Below, piece by piece: positions 17,962-27,030 of a stretch of DNA of 64,000 nt. Position numbers and translations under genes: made by a program. Position 1 is the first letter of the stretch, and each line of letters begins with the position of its first letter. Under the pieces are notes generated by a model. It made no database searches. It was given only the letters and a program-made list of their open reading frames with translations, and was not told where the DNA came from. Origin of the DNA: Bradyrhizobium tropiciagri. Lineage in GTDB: Bacteria > Pseudomonadota > Alphaproteobacteria > Rhizobiales > Xanthobacteraceae. The DNA lies in the NCBI RefSeq assembly GCF_001189845.1, contig NZ_LFLZ01000033.1:29957-93956 (forward strand). Direction: 5' to 3'.

Positions 17962-18192
17962 ATGACCAAATTGACCTTCGCTGCGCTTGCGCTGGTTGCG
18001 GCAGCTGCGTATTCGGCTCAGGCGTCGGCCGCCCACAACAATGCTGCGGCGCGGCGTGCCCATGCCTCGATGACGGCGACGACGACACCGGTCAGCAGCA
18101 AGACGACTGATTGCGTGCGTGCGCCGAACGTCGGATCGTTCGCGACCGCGCCCTTCACCGAACCGCCCTGCATGCCCGGCACGATGCGCTGA
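17962..18192 (+). CDS. Small secreted Ala/Thr-rich protein, function unknown
   Basis: The 76-residue product begins MTKLTFAALALVAAAAYSAQ, a clear signal peptide with cleavage near ASA-A. GGAG precedes ATG 17962. The mature peptide has two Cys residues and a Pro-rich end (PPCMPGTMR). A hairpin with a 3' GTTT follows the stop, supporting a real transcription unit. No homologous family is recognised. Confidence 0.6.
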   Translation: MTKLTFAALALVAAAAYSAQASAAHNNAAARRAHASMTATTTPVSSKTTDCVRAPNVGSFATAPFTEPPCMPGTMR

Positions 18193-18209
18193 CCACACGC
18201 AGCGGAAAG

Positions 18210-18236
18210 TCCCGGACCTCTGGTCCGGGGTTTCCC
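18210..18236 (+). terminator. Probable terminator after the 76-residue secreted protein
   Basis: CCCGGACC and GGTCCGGG form an 8-bp stem with a 3-base loop, followed by GTTTCCC. The U-tract is short. Confidence 0.55.
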
Positions 18237-18369
18237 GGCCATGCGCGGTCGTTGGGATGCGACCGGGATTGAGCGTGACCCACGTCACAGGCGGGCTGCT
18301 GCAATCATGCGAACAGTGCGGCGTCGGAGCTGGCGCGTGGTGCCCGGCCCGAGTTCAAGGAGACGTCGC

Positions 18370-18636
18370 ATGACACGCAATTCGCTTATTGCTTTCGCTG
18401 CCGTTGTCGCGTTCGGCGTTACCGCGCTGGGCTCCGCACAGGCGGGCAGACTTCCCATGGCGCCGCCGAAGAATGTCGGCGCGAAACTGCCGCCGGGCGG
18501 CTCGGGCGGCCCGCATCGCCAGCCGGTCGATCCGCAGCCCTCACTCGGAAGTGGTTACAGTGGTGACAGCGCGGGTGGCAGCGGCGGCGGCGGGTATATG
18601 GGCGACCCCAACCATCCCGGCCACGAGCAGTTCTGA
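18370..18636 (+). CDS. Small secreted Gly/Pro-rich protein, function unknown
   Basis: The 88-residue product has a signal peptide (MTRNSLIAFAAVVAFGVTAL, cut near AQA-G). Its mature region is rich in Gly, Pro and Ser (SGDSAGGSGGGGYMGDPNHP), probably unstructured. AAGGAGA lies 12 bases before ATG 18370. A strong terminator follows. No family recognised; an envelope or surface role is only a guess. Confidence 0.6.
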   Translation: MTRNSLIAFAAVVAFGVTALGSAQAGRLPMAPPKNVGAKLPPGGSGGPHRQPVDPQPSLGSGYSGDSAGGSGGGGYMGDPNHPGHEQF

Positions 18637-18645
18637 AAACGCAAA

Positions 18646-18672
18646 CGGCCCCGAACCTGGTTCGGGGCCGCG
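18646..18672. terminator. Hairpin between convergent genes
   Basis: CGGCCCCGAACC and GGTTCGGGGCCG form a 12-bp stem with a single-base loop. There is no long T run. It separates the glycine-rich protein gene from the convergent FAH-family gene. Confidence 0.6.
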
Positions 18673-18698
18673 GTCTGCGGGCGGATCGGATCCGGAGT

Positions 18699-19400
18699 CT
18701 ACTCGGGCTTGCCGATCGTCACGGCGAGCTTGCCGACGCCGTCGACGCCGCATTCGAGCTTGTCGCCGACCTGCAGCTGCGAGACGCCGGCGGGGGTGCC
18801 GGTCATGATGATGTCGCCGGCGGCGAGCTTCACCTGCTGCGAGAGCTGCCAGATGATCTCAGGCACGTTCCAGATCAATTCGTTGAGGTCGCCCTTCTGC
18901 GCTTCCTTGCCGTTGACGGTGAGCCAGATCTTGCCGCTCGAGGGGTGGCCGATCTTCGAGGCCGGCTGGATCGCGGAGCAGGGCGCGGAATAGTCGAACG
19001 ACTTGCCGATCTCCCAGGGCCGCTCCTTCTTGCGCGAGGCGATCTGCAGGTCGCGGCGGGTCAGGTCGATGCCGACGGCATAGCCGTAGACATGCTCGAG
19101 CGCCTTGTCGGCGGGAATGTTGAGCCCGCCGCTCTTCATCGCCACCACCAGTTCGACCTCGTGATGCAGGTCCTTGGTCAGCGGCGGATAGGGGATCGTC
19201 GCACCATCAGGCACCAGCATGTCGGCATGCTTGCCGAAGAAGAACGGCGGCGCACGCTCGTCATTGCCCATCTCCCTGATATGCTCGAGATAGTTGCGGC
19301 CGACGCACCAGATGCGACGGACCGGATAGGTGCCGGATTCGCCGACGACGGGAAGCGAGGGCTGCGGGGGAAGCGGAATGACGGTGGAGGCGGCGTTCAT
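18699..19400 (-). CDS. Fumarylacetoacetate hydrolase (FAH) family protein
   Basis: The 233-residue protein has the single-domain FAH fold. It shows IWCVGRNYLEHIREMG at the start and FFFGKHADMLVP. The metal-binding acidic cluster is in LHHEVELVVAM, and the C-terminal signature is IIMTGTPAGVSQLQVGD. Relatives include fumarylpyruvate and acylpyruvate hydrolases and oxaloacetate decarboxylases of the FAHD1 type. Metal-dependent C-C bond cleavage of a 2-oxo acid is expected; the exact substrate cannot be told. Confidence 0.88.
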   Translation of the reverse strand: MNAASTVIPLPPQPSLPVVGESGTYPVRRIWCVGRNYLEHIREMGNDERAPPFFFGKHADMLVPDGATIPYPPLTKDLHHEVELVVAMKSGGLNIPADKALEHVYGYAVGIDLTRRDLQIASRKKERPWEIGKSFDYSAPCSAIQPASKIGHPSSGKIWLTVNGKEAQKGDLNELIWNVPEIIWQLSQQVKLAAGDIIMTGTPAGVSQLQVGDKLECGVDGVGKLAVTIGKPE

Positions 19401-19553
19401 GAACGGGTCCCGGAGGGTTGAAGGAGGGAGCGCGGGCGGTTTTTACGCGGTTACGGCGCTGGGGGCTAGAGGCTGCGGTTGCGTCAGGCGCAGAGGTGAG
19501 GCCAGCTTTCCGCCGAGCGCGGCCGGCTTCGGCCAGCGAGGGCGGTGATACCG

Positions 19554-20741
19554 ATGCGGAGGTGGCTTTCGATCGGCCTTGCCCTGATTGCCGCGGTCCT
19601 GTTCGTTTCCGCCGTGCGGTTCTTTGTGGTCGCCCCGGAACGGATCGACCGGGGGCAGAACAAGGTCCAGCGCGTAGCCGTGGACATCACGCCCGCCGCG
19701 CAGGCCTTGCAGGCGACGCTCGACGTCGCGGACATGCATGCGGACAGCCTGCTGTGGAAGCGCAACCTGATCGCGCGATCGGATCGCGGCCATATCGACC
19801 TGCCGCGCCTGATCGAGGGCCGCTACGCGCTGCAGGTGTTCTCGTCGGTCACCAAGTCGCCGAAGGGCCAGAACTATGATGCCAACGCCGGCGACACCGA
19901 CACGATCACGAACCTCGCCATCATCGACCTGCAGCCGATGCGGACGTGGTTCTCGTTGCTGCAGCGCTCGCTGTGGCATGCCGAGAAACTGCACAGCTTC
20001 GCCGACAAGTCCGCCGGACGGCTGCGCGTGATCACGACCGCGGCCGATATCGACCGCCTGCTCGCGGACCGCAAGAACGGCATGACGGTGGTCGGCGGAA
20101 TGCTCTCGATCGAGGGCCTGCAGGATCTCGAGGGCAACATCGACAATCTCGACGTGCTCTACGCCGCCGGATTCCGGATGGCCGGTCTCGCGCATTTCTT
20201 CGACAATGATGTCGCAGGCTCGATGCACGGCGTGGCCAAGGGCGGGCTGACGCCGCTCGGCCGGCAGGTGGTGCAGCGGATGGAGGCGATGGGAATGATC
20301 GTCGACCTCGCCCATGCGAGCCACGCGACGGTTGCAGATGTGTTGGCGATGGCGAGCCGCCCGGTGGTTTCGAGCCACGGCGGCGTTCAGGCGACCTGCA
20401 AGGTCAACCGCAATCTCACCGACGATGAGGTGAGGGGCGTCGCGCGCACCGGCGGCGTGGTCGGCATCGGCTTCTGGCAAGGCGCGGTCTGCTCGCTCGA
20501 TCCGAACAATGTCGCGCGCGCAATCGCCCATGTCCGCGACCTCGTCGGGATCGACCATGTCGGCCTCGGCTCGGATTTCGACGGCTCGACCACCACGGGA
20601 TTCGATGCGAGCGGGATTGCCGCCGTGACCCAGGCGCTGATGTCGAGCGGCTTCTCCGAGGACGACATCCGCAAGGTCATGGGCGGCAACGTCCTGCGCG
20701 TGCTGCGCGCAGGCATTGTCGCCAAGGACGGCAAGGGATGA
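19554..20741 (+). CDS. Membrane-anchored dipeptidase (peptidase M19 family)
   Basis: The 395-residue protein has an N-terminal signal anchor (LSIGLALIAAVLFVSAVRFF) and an M19 TIM-barrel zinc hydrolase domain. Recognisable metal-site elements are DMHADSLLW, the Glu of MLSIEGLQDL, the His of VDLAHASHA, SSHGG and GLGSDFDG. Renal dipeptidase-type enzymes cut dipeptides, often with a D-residue at the C-side. ATG 19554 has GAGGG 11 bases upstream; a GTG at 19545 is too close to it. The stop directly abuts the convergent ABC exporter gene. Confidence 0.88.
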   Translation: MRRWLSIGLALIAAVLFVSAVRFFVVAPERIDRGQNKVQRVAVDITPAAQALQATLDVADMHADSLLWKRNLIARSDRGHIDLPRLIEGRYALQVFSSVTKSPKGQNYDANAGDTDTITNLAIIDLQPMRTWFSLLQRSLWHAEKLHSFADKSAGRLRVITTAADIDRLLADRKNGMTVVGGMLSIEGLQDLEGNIDNLDVLYAAGFRMAGLAHFFDNDVAGSMHGVAKGGLTPLGRQVVQRMEAMGMIVDLAHASHATVADVLAMASRPVVSSHGGVQATCKVNRNLTDDEVRGVARTGGVVGIGFWQGAVCSLDPNNVARAIAHVRDLVGIDHVGLGSDFDGSTTTGFDASGIAAVTQALMSSGFSEDDIRKVMGGNVLRVLRAGIVAKDGKG

Positions 20742-22552
20742 TCAGCCCGTGGCGCTGATCGGCGCCAACGCCAGCGGCGACGGATCGTGGTGGTGCTGCA
20801 GGCGGAAGAACGAGGCGTAGCGGCCGCCGCGGCGCAGCAGCTCCTCGTGCGCCCGCGCTCGACGATCTCGCCGCCCTCGACCACCAGGATCGCATCGGCA
20901 TGCATGATGGTGTGCAGGCGGTGCGCGATCACGATCGTGGTGCGGCCCTGGCAGAGATGCTCGATCGCTTCCTGCACCTGCTTCTCGGACTCCGAATCGA
21001 GCGCGGCGGTGGCCTCGTCGAGCAGGATGATCGGCGCGTTCTTGATCAGCGCGCGGGCGACCGCGATGCGCTGGCGCTGGCCGCCGGACAGTTGCGTGCC
21101 GTGCTCGCCGACCGGCGTGTCGTAGCCGAGCGGGAAGCTCATGATGAAGTCGTGCGCGCAGGCGGCCTTGGCGGCGTCGACGATCTCGGCCTCGCTGGCA
21201 CCTTGCTTGCCGAACGCGATGTTGGCGCGGATGGTGTCGCGGAACAGATAGACGTCCTGGCCGACATAGGCAGTCTGCTGGCGCAGCGACTTGCGCGAGA
21301 CCTGGGAGATCGACTGTCCGTCGATCAGGATCTCGCCCTCGCTCGTCTCGTAGAAGCGCAGCAGCAGGGCCAGCACCGTCGATTTGCCGCCGCCGGAGGG
21401 ACCGACCAGCGCGGTCACCTTGCCGGGTTCGGCGACGAAGCTCATGCGGTTCAGCACCGGCTCGCCGGGCCGGTAGGCGAAGCTCAAGTCGCGCAGTTCG
21501 ATCCGCGCGTCGGAGAGCTGCAGCGCCGGCTTGTCGTCGTCGGCCTGCTCGCTCGCCGGGCTGTCGACGACCTCGAGCAGCATTCGCGCGCCGACCAGCT
21601 GGCTGTTGAGGTCGATGTTGAGCCGCGCCAGCCGCTTGGCCGGCTCGGTCGCCATCAGGAAGGCGGTCAGGAAGGTGAAGAACTGGCCGGGCGTGGAACC
21701 GAGCGCGACCACGCTGTAACCGCCATACATCAGGCAGCCGGCGACCGCGAAGCCGCCGAGCATCTCCATCAGCGGGTTGGAGCGGTTGGCGACGCGCGCC
21801 ATCTTGTTGGCGTTGCTCTCGACGATCGCGATGTTCTCGTCGATCCGCTGCTGCATAGTGTCTTCCAGCGTGAACGCCTTCACGGTGCGGATGCCCTGCA
21901 GCGATTCCTGCATCGTCTCCATGATGTCGGCGGTGCCGGTGAACTGGTTGTGGGCGAGGCCCTTGATCCGCTTCACCAGCCTGCGCAGCATCAGCATCGC
22001 CGGCGGCACCGCCACCAGCCCGATGAACGACATCAGCGGGTCCTGCCAGACCATGACGGCGAGCATGCTGATCAGCATCAGGAAGTCGCGGCCGATCGCA
22101 TTGACGAGCATGTTGAGCACGTCGGTGATCGACTTGGCGCCGGCGGTGAGCCGCGCCAGGAATTCCGAGGAGTGCCGCTGCGAGAAGAAGCCGATGCTTT
22201 CGCTCATCAGCTTGGCGAACAATTGGCGCTGGTTCCGCGCCAGGATCGCGTTGCTGATCTTCGACAGGATCACCATGTGGCCGTAGGTCGCCACGCCCTT
22301 GACGAACAGCAGCACCACCGTGACCCCGGCGAACATGGCGATGCCGGGGATGTTCTTGTCGACATAGGCCTGGTTGATGACCTGGCCGAGCACATAGGTG
22401 GCGGCCGCCGTCGAGCCGGCCGCAACCGCCATCAGGGCGAACGCCGTCAGATAGCGCCGCCAGTAGGTGATCCCCTGTTCCGTGACCAGGCGGCGGATCA
22501 GGATCGCCGCACCGTAGGGATCGTCGGTAATTTTCTTTGGAAACTGAGCCAT
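20742..22552 (-). pseudogene. MsbA-like ABC exporter (fused permease/ATPase), 3' end frameshifted
   Basis: The first 570 residues form a complete type I exporter half-transporter. A six-helix membrane domain is followed by an ATPase with GPSGGGKST (Walker A), LSGGQRQR (signature), IILLDEATAALD (Walker B) and the switch His in IAHRLHT. Near 20848-20856 one base is missing within GAGCGCGGGCGCAC. The apparent frame then runs into unrelated sequence over the dipeptidase gene. Restoring one base gives the expected tail AHEELLRRGGRYASFFRLQ and a stop at 20742, for a protein of 603 residues. Lipid A or core LPS export is the usual role, but drug exporters look alike. The gene is probably intact in the organism. 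Confidence 0.8.
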
Positions 22553-22660
22553 CCGCGTTCCATTGACGGCGGGCAGCGCCGGCCGTCAGGGTTGCGGACC
22601 TCCTTGCCCGCTTGGCGGGGCTTTTTCAAGCACAATAACGGCTTGATAACGGCTTGATTT

Positions 22661-23672
22661 TTAGGCCGATTCTGCCTGTCGCGCAGCGCCGCCGCGCTCC
22701 CGGAACAGCTTCTCCTCCCAGGCCAGCGCGTGGCTCGCGATGGTCTCGAGATCATCGTAGCGCGGGGTCCAGTCGAGCAACGAGCGGATCCTTCTCGTAT
22801 CCGCCACCATGGTCATGATGTCGCCGGGCCGGCGCGCGGCATAAGCGACGGCGAAATTGCGCATCGAGACCCGGCGCACCGCCTCGATGGTCTCGAGCAC
22901 CGAATAGCCGCGGCCATAGCCGCAGTTCATCGTCACCGACTGCCCGCCGCGCGCAGATAGGCCAGCGCCGAGCGATGCGCCTCGACGAGGTCGCTGACAT
23001 GGATGAAGTCGCGGACGCAGCTGCCGTCCTGGGTCGGATAGTCGGTGCCGAACACGTCGATCTTGGCGCGCTGTCCGGTCGCGGCCTCGACCGCGATCTT
23101 GAGCAGATGGGTGGCGCCGATGGTGGCAAGACCGACCCGGCCCTTCGGGTCGCGCCTGCGACGTTGAAGTAGCGCAGCACGACATAGTTCATGCCATGGG
23201 CGGAGGCGACATCGTGCAGCATGATCTCGGTCATCAGCTTCGACGAGCCGTAGGGCGACAGCGGACGGGTCGGCGCGATCTCCGGCACCGGCACCTGGTC
23301 CGGATTGCCGTAAACGGCCGCGGTCGAGGAGAAGATGAAGCGGCTGACGCCGCCCTTCACGGCGGCGTTGAGCAGGCTGCGAGTCGTCATGGTGTTGTTG
23401 CGGTAATAGCCGAGCGGATCGCGCATCGAATCCGGCACCACGACCGAGCCGGCGAAATGGATGATGCTGTCGATGCCATGCTGTGCGATCACGCCCTCGA
23501 CCAGGTTCTCGTCGCCGGCATCGCCGATGAACAGCGGCACGCCTTCGGGCAGGAACGCGGAGAAGCCGGTGGAGAGATTGTCGACGACGATGACGCTCTC
23601 GCCGGCATCGACCAGCGCATGAACCATGTGACTTCCGATATAGCCGGCACCGCCGGTCACGAGCACGGTCAT
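22661..23672 (-). pseudogene. galE: UDP-glucose 4-epimerase with two single-base frameshifts
   Basis: The N-terminal 175 residues are typical GalE. They include VTGGAGYIGSHMVHAL (NAD binding), a catalytic Ser in FSSTAAVYG and YGSSK with the catalytic Tyr and Lys. At about 23150-23155 one base is missing after YFNVAGA, and the true sequence DPKGRVGLATIGATHLL continues in another frame. A second base is missing at about 22943-22950, after which GGQSVTMNCGYGRGYSVLE continues in the third frame to the stop at 22661. With both bases restored the protein is 337 residues, the normal GalE length. It interconverts UDP-glucose and UDP-galactose for surface sugars. Two clean indels in one gene suggest assembly error. 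Confidence 0.85.
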
Positions 23673-23803
23673 GGATAGAGCTCTCCCGATATCTTTAACT
23701 GATGATGCTAGCGGCAGTGCGGTGAAGAGGGGGTTTCGCCGCGGCCGAACTGGCCACTATGCTTAATGTTGCGTATAGGAACTGGCGCGAAACGGAGACT
23801 TGC

Positions 23804-24850
23804 GTGCCGATCGAGAACACACCTGCCGGCGAGCTGCAGCTCATCGTGCCGAACCTGCACCGACGCTATTCGGGTGTCACCGCGACCAACCGCATGGTCG
23901 CGCCCAAGCTTGCAAAGATGTTTCGCGCAGGCTGGCTCGGCTCGCATCGGCCTGACGGCATCGACGCGTTGCGATTTGCCGATCTGATGCGGCTGTGGCG
24001 GCGCGCGCAACCTGTGATCTGGCACGCGCGGCGCAATGACGAGATGATCGCAGGGCTGCTGCTGCGTGCGCTCGGCTGGCCGCTGAAGCTGCTGTTCACC
24101 TCGGCCGCGCAGCGTCATCACACCTGGCTGACGCGCTGGCTGATCCGCAACATGGACGCGATCATCGCGACCAGCCCGTTGTCGGCCTCGTATCTCAAGC
24201 GCGAGGCCACCGTGGTGATGCACGGCGTCGACACCGACCGTTATGCGCCGCCGGCCGATCGCGCGAGCGCCTTCGCCGAGAGCGGATTGCCGGGGCGCTA
24301 TGCAGTCGGCTGCTTCGGGCGGGTGCGCGCGCAGAAGGGCAGCGATGTGTTCGTCGAGGCGATGTGCAGGCTGCTGCCGCGCTATCCCGATTTCACCGCC
24401 GTCATTGTCGGCGCCGTGGTGCCGGAGCAACTGGCCTTTGCCAATGAGCTGAAGCGCAAGATCGAGGCCGCCGGTCTGCAATCGCGCATCATCATCACGG
24501 GTGAATTGCCGATCGAGGATGTCGTGCGCTGGTACCAGCGGCTGACGATCTACGCCTTCACCTCGCGCAATGAAGGCTTTGGCCTCACCTTGATCGAGGC
24601 GATGTCGGCTGGCGCGGCGCTGGTGGCCGCGCGGGCGGGCGCCGCCGAGTTCGTGGTCGAAGACGGTGTCACCGGCGTGCTGACGCCGCCCGGCGATGCG
24701 GACGCGCTGGCGGCAGCGCTCGAGCCTTTGATGCGCGATCCGGCAGCGGCTGAAGCGATGGGGGCGCGGGCGCGCCAACGAGTTGTGGATAAGTTCAGCC
24801 TCGATGCCGAGGCCAATGCCATCGCCAAGGTCTATCGCGCGTTGATCTGA
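23804..24850 (+). CDS. GT4 glycosyltransferase, LpcC-like lipopolysaccharide core mannosyltransferase
   Basis: The protein has the GT-B fold of family 4. The acceptor half includes IVPNLHRRYSGVTATNRMVA, as in rhizobial LpcC. The donor half has GCFGRVRAQKGSDVFVEA and the E-x7-E motif EGFGLTLIEAMSAG. LpcC adds mannose to Kdo in the LPS core. GTG 23804 (product 348 residues) has GGAG six bases upstream. An in-frame ATG at 23759 lacks a ribosome site but would add 15 residues. Its 3' end overlaps the convergent heptosyltransferase gene by 19 bases. LpcC assignment is by remembered similarity, so the exact sugar is uncertain. Confidence 0.85.
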   Translation: MPIENTPAGELQLIVPNLHRRYSGVTATNRMVAPKLAKMFRAGWLGSHRPDGIDALRFADLMRLWRRAQPVIWHARRNDEMIAGLLLRALGWPLKLLFTSAAQRHHTWLTRWLIRNMDAIIATSPLSASYLKREATVVMHGVDTDRYAPPADRASAFAESGLPGRYAVGCFGRVRAQKGSDVFVEAMCRLLPRYPDFTAVIVGAVVPEQLAFANELKRKIEAAGLQSRIIITGELPIEDVVRWYQRLTIYAFTSRNEGFGLTLIEAMSAGAALVAARAGAAEFVVEDGVTGVLTPPGDADALAAALEPLMRDPAAAEAMGARARQRVVDKFSLDAEANAIAKVYRALI

Positions 24851-25896
24851 GCCAGCACGCGCTCGGCGATGCCGACGACCTCCTCGGCCGCGATGTCGCG
24901 CATGCAGCGATGGTCGTTCATGGTGCAGACCGTGCGCTGGCACGGCTGGCACGGCAGCTTGCTCTTGGTCTGCCGCACGGTCGCGGCGAGGCCATTGAGG
25001 GGGGCCCAGAGATAGGGATCGGTCGGGCCGAAAATGCCCATGGTCGGGGTGCCGATCGCGGCCGCGATGTGCATCAGCCCGGAGTCGTTGGAGATGGCGA
25101 CACTGGCCGCGGCCATCGCCAGCACGCCGTTGCGCAGATCGGTGCCGGTGAGATCACGGACCCGGGCGCCACCGGCGGCCACAATCTCCTGTGCCAGTGC
25201 CTTCTCGCCGGGCCCGCCGACCACCCAGACGTCGAAGCCGTGTTCGGCGAACAGCCGCGCGGCTTCCGGATAATAGGTCCAGCGCTTCGAGACCCCGACC
25301 GAGCCGGGTCCGAGCGCGATGGCCGGACCGCTGCCGAGGCCGTTGGCCTGTCGCCACCGGCTGACGTCGTCGGCGGGAACCCGGAGTTGCGGCACCGGCC
25401 ATTCCGGCGGGCGGGCGGCGCCATCGGGCAGCGCCAGAATGGCGTTCTTGTCGATGAAGCGCGGCTGCTGCTTCTCGCCCCATCGCATTGCGTTGATCAG
25501 GCCGAACCGCGCCTCGCCGAAGAAGCCGACCCGCTCCGGGATGCCCGCCAGGGCCGGCGCGATGGCCGCCTTCCAGGTGCGCGGCAGCACCAGCGCGGTG
25601 GCATAGTTCCGCTCCCGAAACTCGGCCGCCAGCGCCCGCTGCCGGGCCAGCGCCAGCCGGCTGCGCGGCAAGTCGAAGACGATCCCGGCGCGGACACCGG
25701 GCATATAGTCGACCAGAGGGGCGCAAAGCCTTGATGTCAGGAGGTCGACCGGCCGGTTGGGCCAGCGCTTGCGGAGCACCCTGACCACCGTGTGGCCGCG
25801 CACGAAATCGCCGATCCATAAATAGGGCACGACGAGGATGGGTCTGGTATCCTCGGCATCCTGGGTTTCGATATCAGATATTGAATCAATATTCAT
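24832..25896 (-). CDS. waaF: ADP-heptose--LPS heptosyltransferase (GT9, WaaF-like)
   Basis: The 354-residue protein is a family 9 glycosyltransferase. It shows VVPYLWIGDFVRGHTVVRVL, the GPGSVGVSKRW turn near the middle and the donor-site NDSGLMHIAAAIGTPTMGIFGPTDPYLWAP. It transfers L-glycero-D-manno-heptose to the inner core of LPS at the inner membrane. The C-terminus (CQPCQRTVCTMNDHRC) is Cys-rich, as in WaaF. It is divergent from hldD, whose product makes the donor sugar. WaaF versus WaaC cannot be settled by eye. Confidence 0.88.
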   Translation of the reverse strand: MNIDSISDIETQDAEDTRPILVVPYLWIGDFVRGHTVVRVLRKRWPNRPVDLLTSRLCAPLVDYMPGVRAGIVFDLPRSRLALARQRALAAEFRERNYATALVLPRTWKAAIAPALAGIPERVGFFGEARFGLINAMRWGEKQQPRFIDKNAILALPDGAARPPEWPVPQLRVPADDVSRWRQANGLGSGPAIALGPGSVGVSKRWTYYPEAARLFAEHGFDVWVVGGPGEKALAQEIVAAGGARVRDLTGTDLRNGVLAMAAASVAISNDSGLMHIAAAIGTPTMGIFGPTDPYLWAPLNGLAATVRQTKSKLPCQPCQRTVCTMNDHRCMRDIAAEEVVGIAERVLAQINAR

Positions 25897-26031
25897 TTCT
25901 AAATGGGCCAAGGCCGCGCCAGCGCGGCCAAGTCGGTAACCGGTTCGCGATAAGAGGTAAAGCCGTCGTTGCCTGTGGCGCGGGAGTGGGGCAAAGCTGG
26001 CGGCTGCAAAGGAATCTGGCGGGATTTCATC

Positions 26032-27012
26032 ATGTTTCTGGTAACCGGGGGCGCCGGTTTTATCGGCTCGAACGTCGTGGCCGCGTTGAATGACGCCGGG
26101 CACAGCGACGTCGCGGTCTGTGACATTCTTGGGCACGACGGCAAGTGGCGGAACCTGGCCAAGCGCCAGCTGGCCGACGTCGTTCCTCCCGCCGAGCTCG
26201 GCGGCTGGCTGAAGGGGCGGCGGCTTTCCGCCGTCATCCATCTCGGCGCCATCTCCGAGACCACCGCGACCGATGGCGATCTGGTGATCGAAACCAATTT
26301 CCGTCTTTCGATGCGGCTGCTCGACTGGTGCACCGCGAATGCCACGCCGTTCATCTATGCCTCGTCGGCGGCCACCTATGGCGACGGCGATCAGGGCTTT
26401 GACGACGACGCGTCGGTCGAGGCGCTGAAGCGGCTGCGGCCGATGAACCTGTACGGCTGGAGCAAGCAGCTGTTCGACCTTGCGGTCGCCGGGCGCGTCG
26501 CGAAGGGCGAGCCTATGCCGCCGCAATGGGCGGGGCTGAAATTCTTCAACGTGTTCGGCCCGAATGAATATCACAAGGGCTCGATGATGAGCGTGCTGGC
26601 GCGCCGCTTCGACGACATCAAAGCGGGCCGCGTCGTGCAGCTGTTCAAGTCGCATCGCGAGGGGATCGCCGACGGCGATCAGCGCCGCGACTTCATCTAT
26701 GTCGACGACGTCGTGCGGGTGATGATGTGGCTGATCGCGACGCCGCGGGTCTCCGGCCTGTTCAATGTCGGCACCGGCAAGGCGCGCAGCTTCAAGGACC
26801 TGATCGTCTCGGCCTATGGCGCGCTCGGCCTTCCGCCGAACATTGAGTATGTCGACATGCCCGAGCAGATTCGCGGCAGCTACCAATACTTCACCGAGAG
26901 CGTCGTCGATCGTCTCGCGCACGCCGGATACAATGGCGGATTCACCCGCCTGGAAGACGCGGTCGGGGCCTATGTGAACGGCTTCCTCGATCGCGCGGAT
27001 CGCTATCGCTAG
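26032..27012 (+). CDS. hldD: ADP-L-glycero-D-manno-heptose 6-epimerase
   Basis: An SDR-type epimerase of 326 residues with the NADP-binding VTGGAGFIGSNVVAAL, a Ser/Thr-rich catalytic strand (IYASSAATYGDGD) and YGWSKQLFD with Tyr and Lys. The region FNVFGPNEYHKGSMMSV is diagnostic for HldD. It converts ADP-D-glycero- to ADP-L-glycero-manno-heptose. ATG 26032 begins MFLVTGGAG; sequence upstream in frame is not conserved. hldE follows 18 bases later, so they are one operon serving core heptose supply. Confidence 0.95.
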   Translation: MFLVTGGAGFIGSNVVAALNDAGHSDVAVCDILGHDGKWRNLAKRQLADVVPPAELGGWLKGRRLSAVIHLGAISETTATDGDLVIETNFRLSMRLLDWCTANATPFIYASSAATYGDGDQGFDDDASVEALKRLRPMNLYGWSKQLFDLAVAGRVAKGEPMPPQWAGLKFFNVFGPNEYHKGSMMSVLARRFDDIKAGRVVQLFKSHREGIADGDQRRDFIYVDDVVRVMMWLIATPRVSGLFNVGTGKARSFKDLIVSAYGALGLPPNIEYVDMPEQIRGSYQYFTESVVDRLAHAGYNGGFTRLEDAVGAYVNGFLDRADRYR

Positions 27013-27030
27013 AGCGGATGACGGTGACTG

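Noticed and set aside
20387..20741. Extension of the ABC exporter frame over the dipeptidase gene
   Set aside because: The extra 3' part arises from a one-base deletion; the expected exporter C-terminus is in another frame and stops at 20742.
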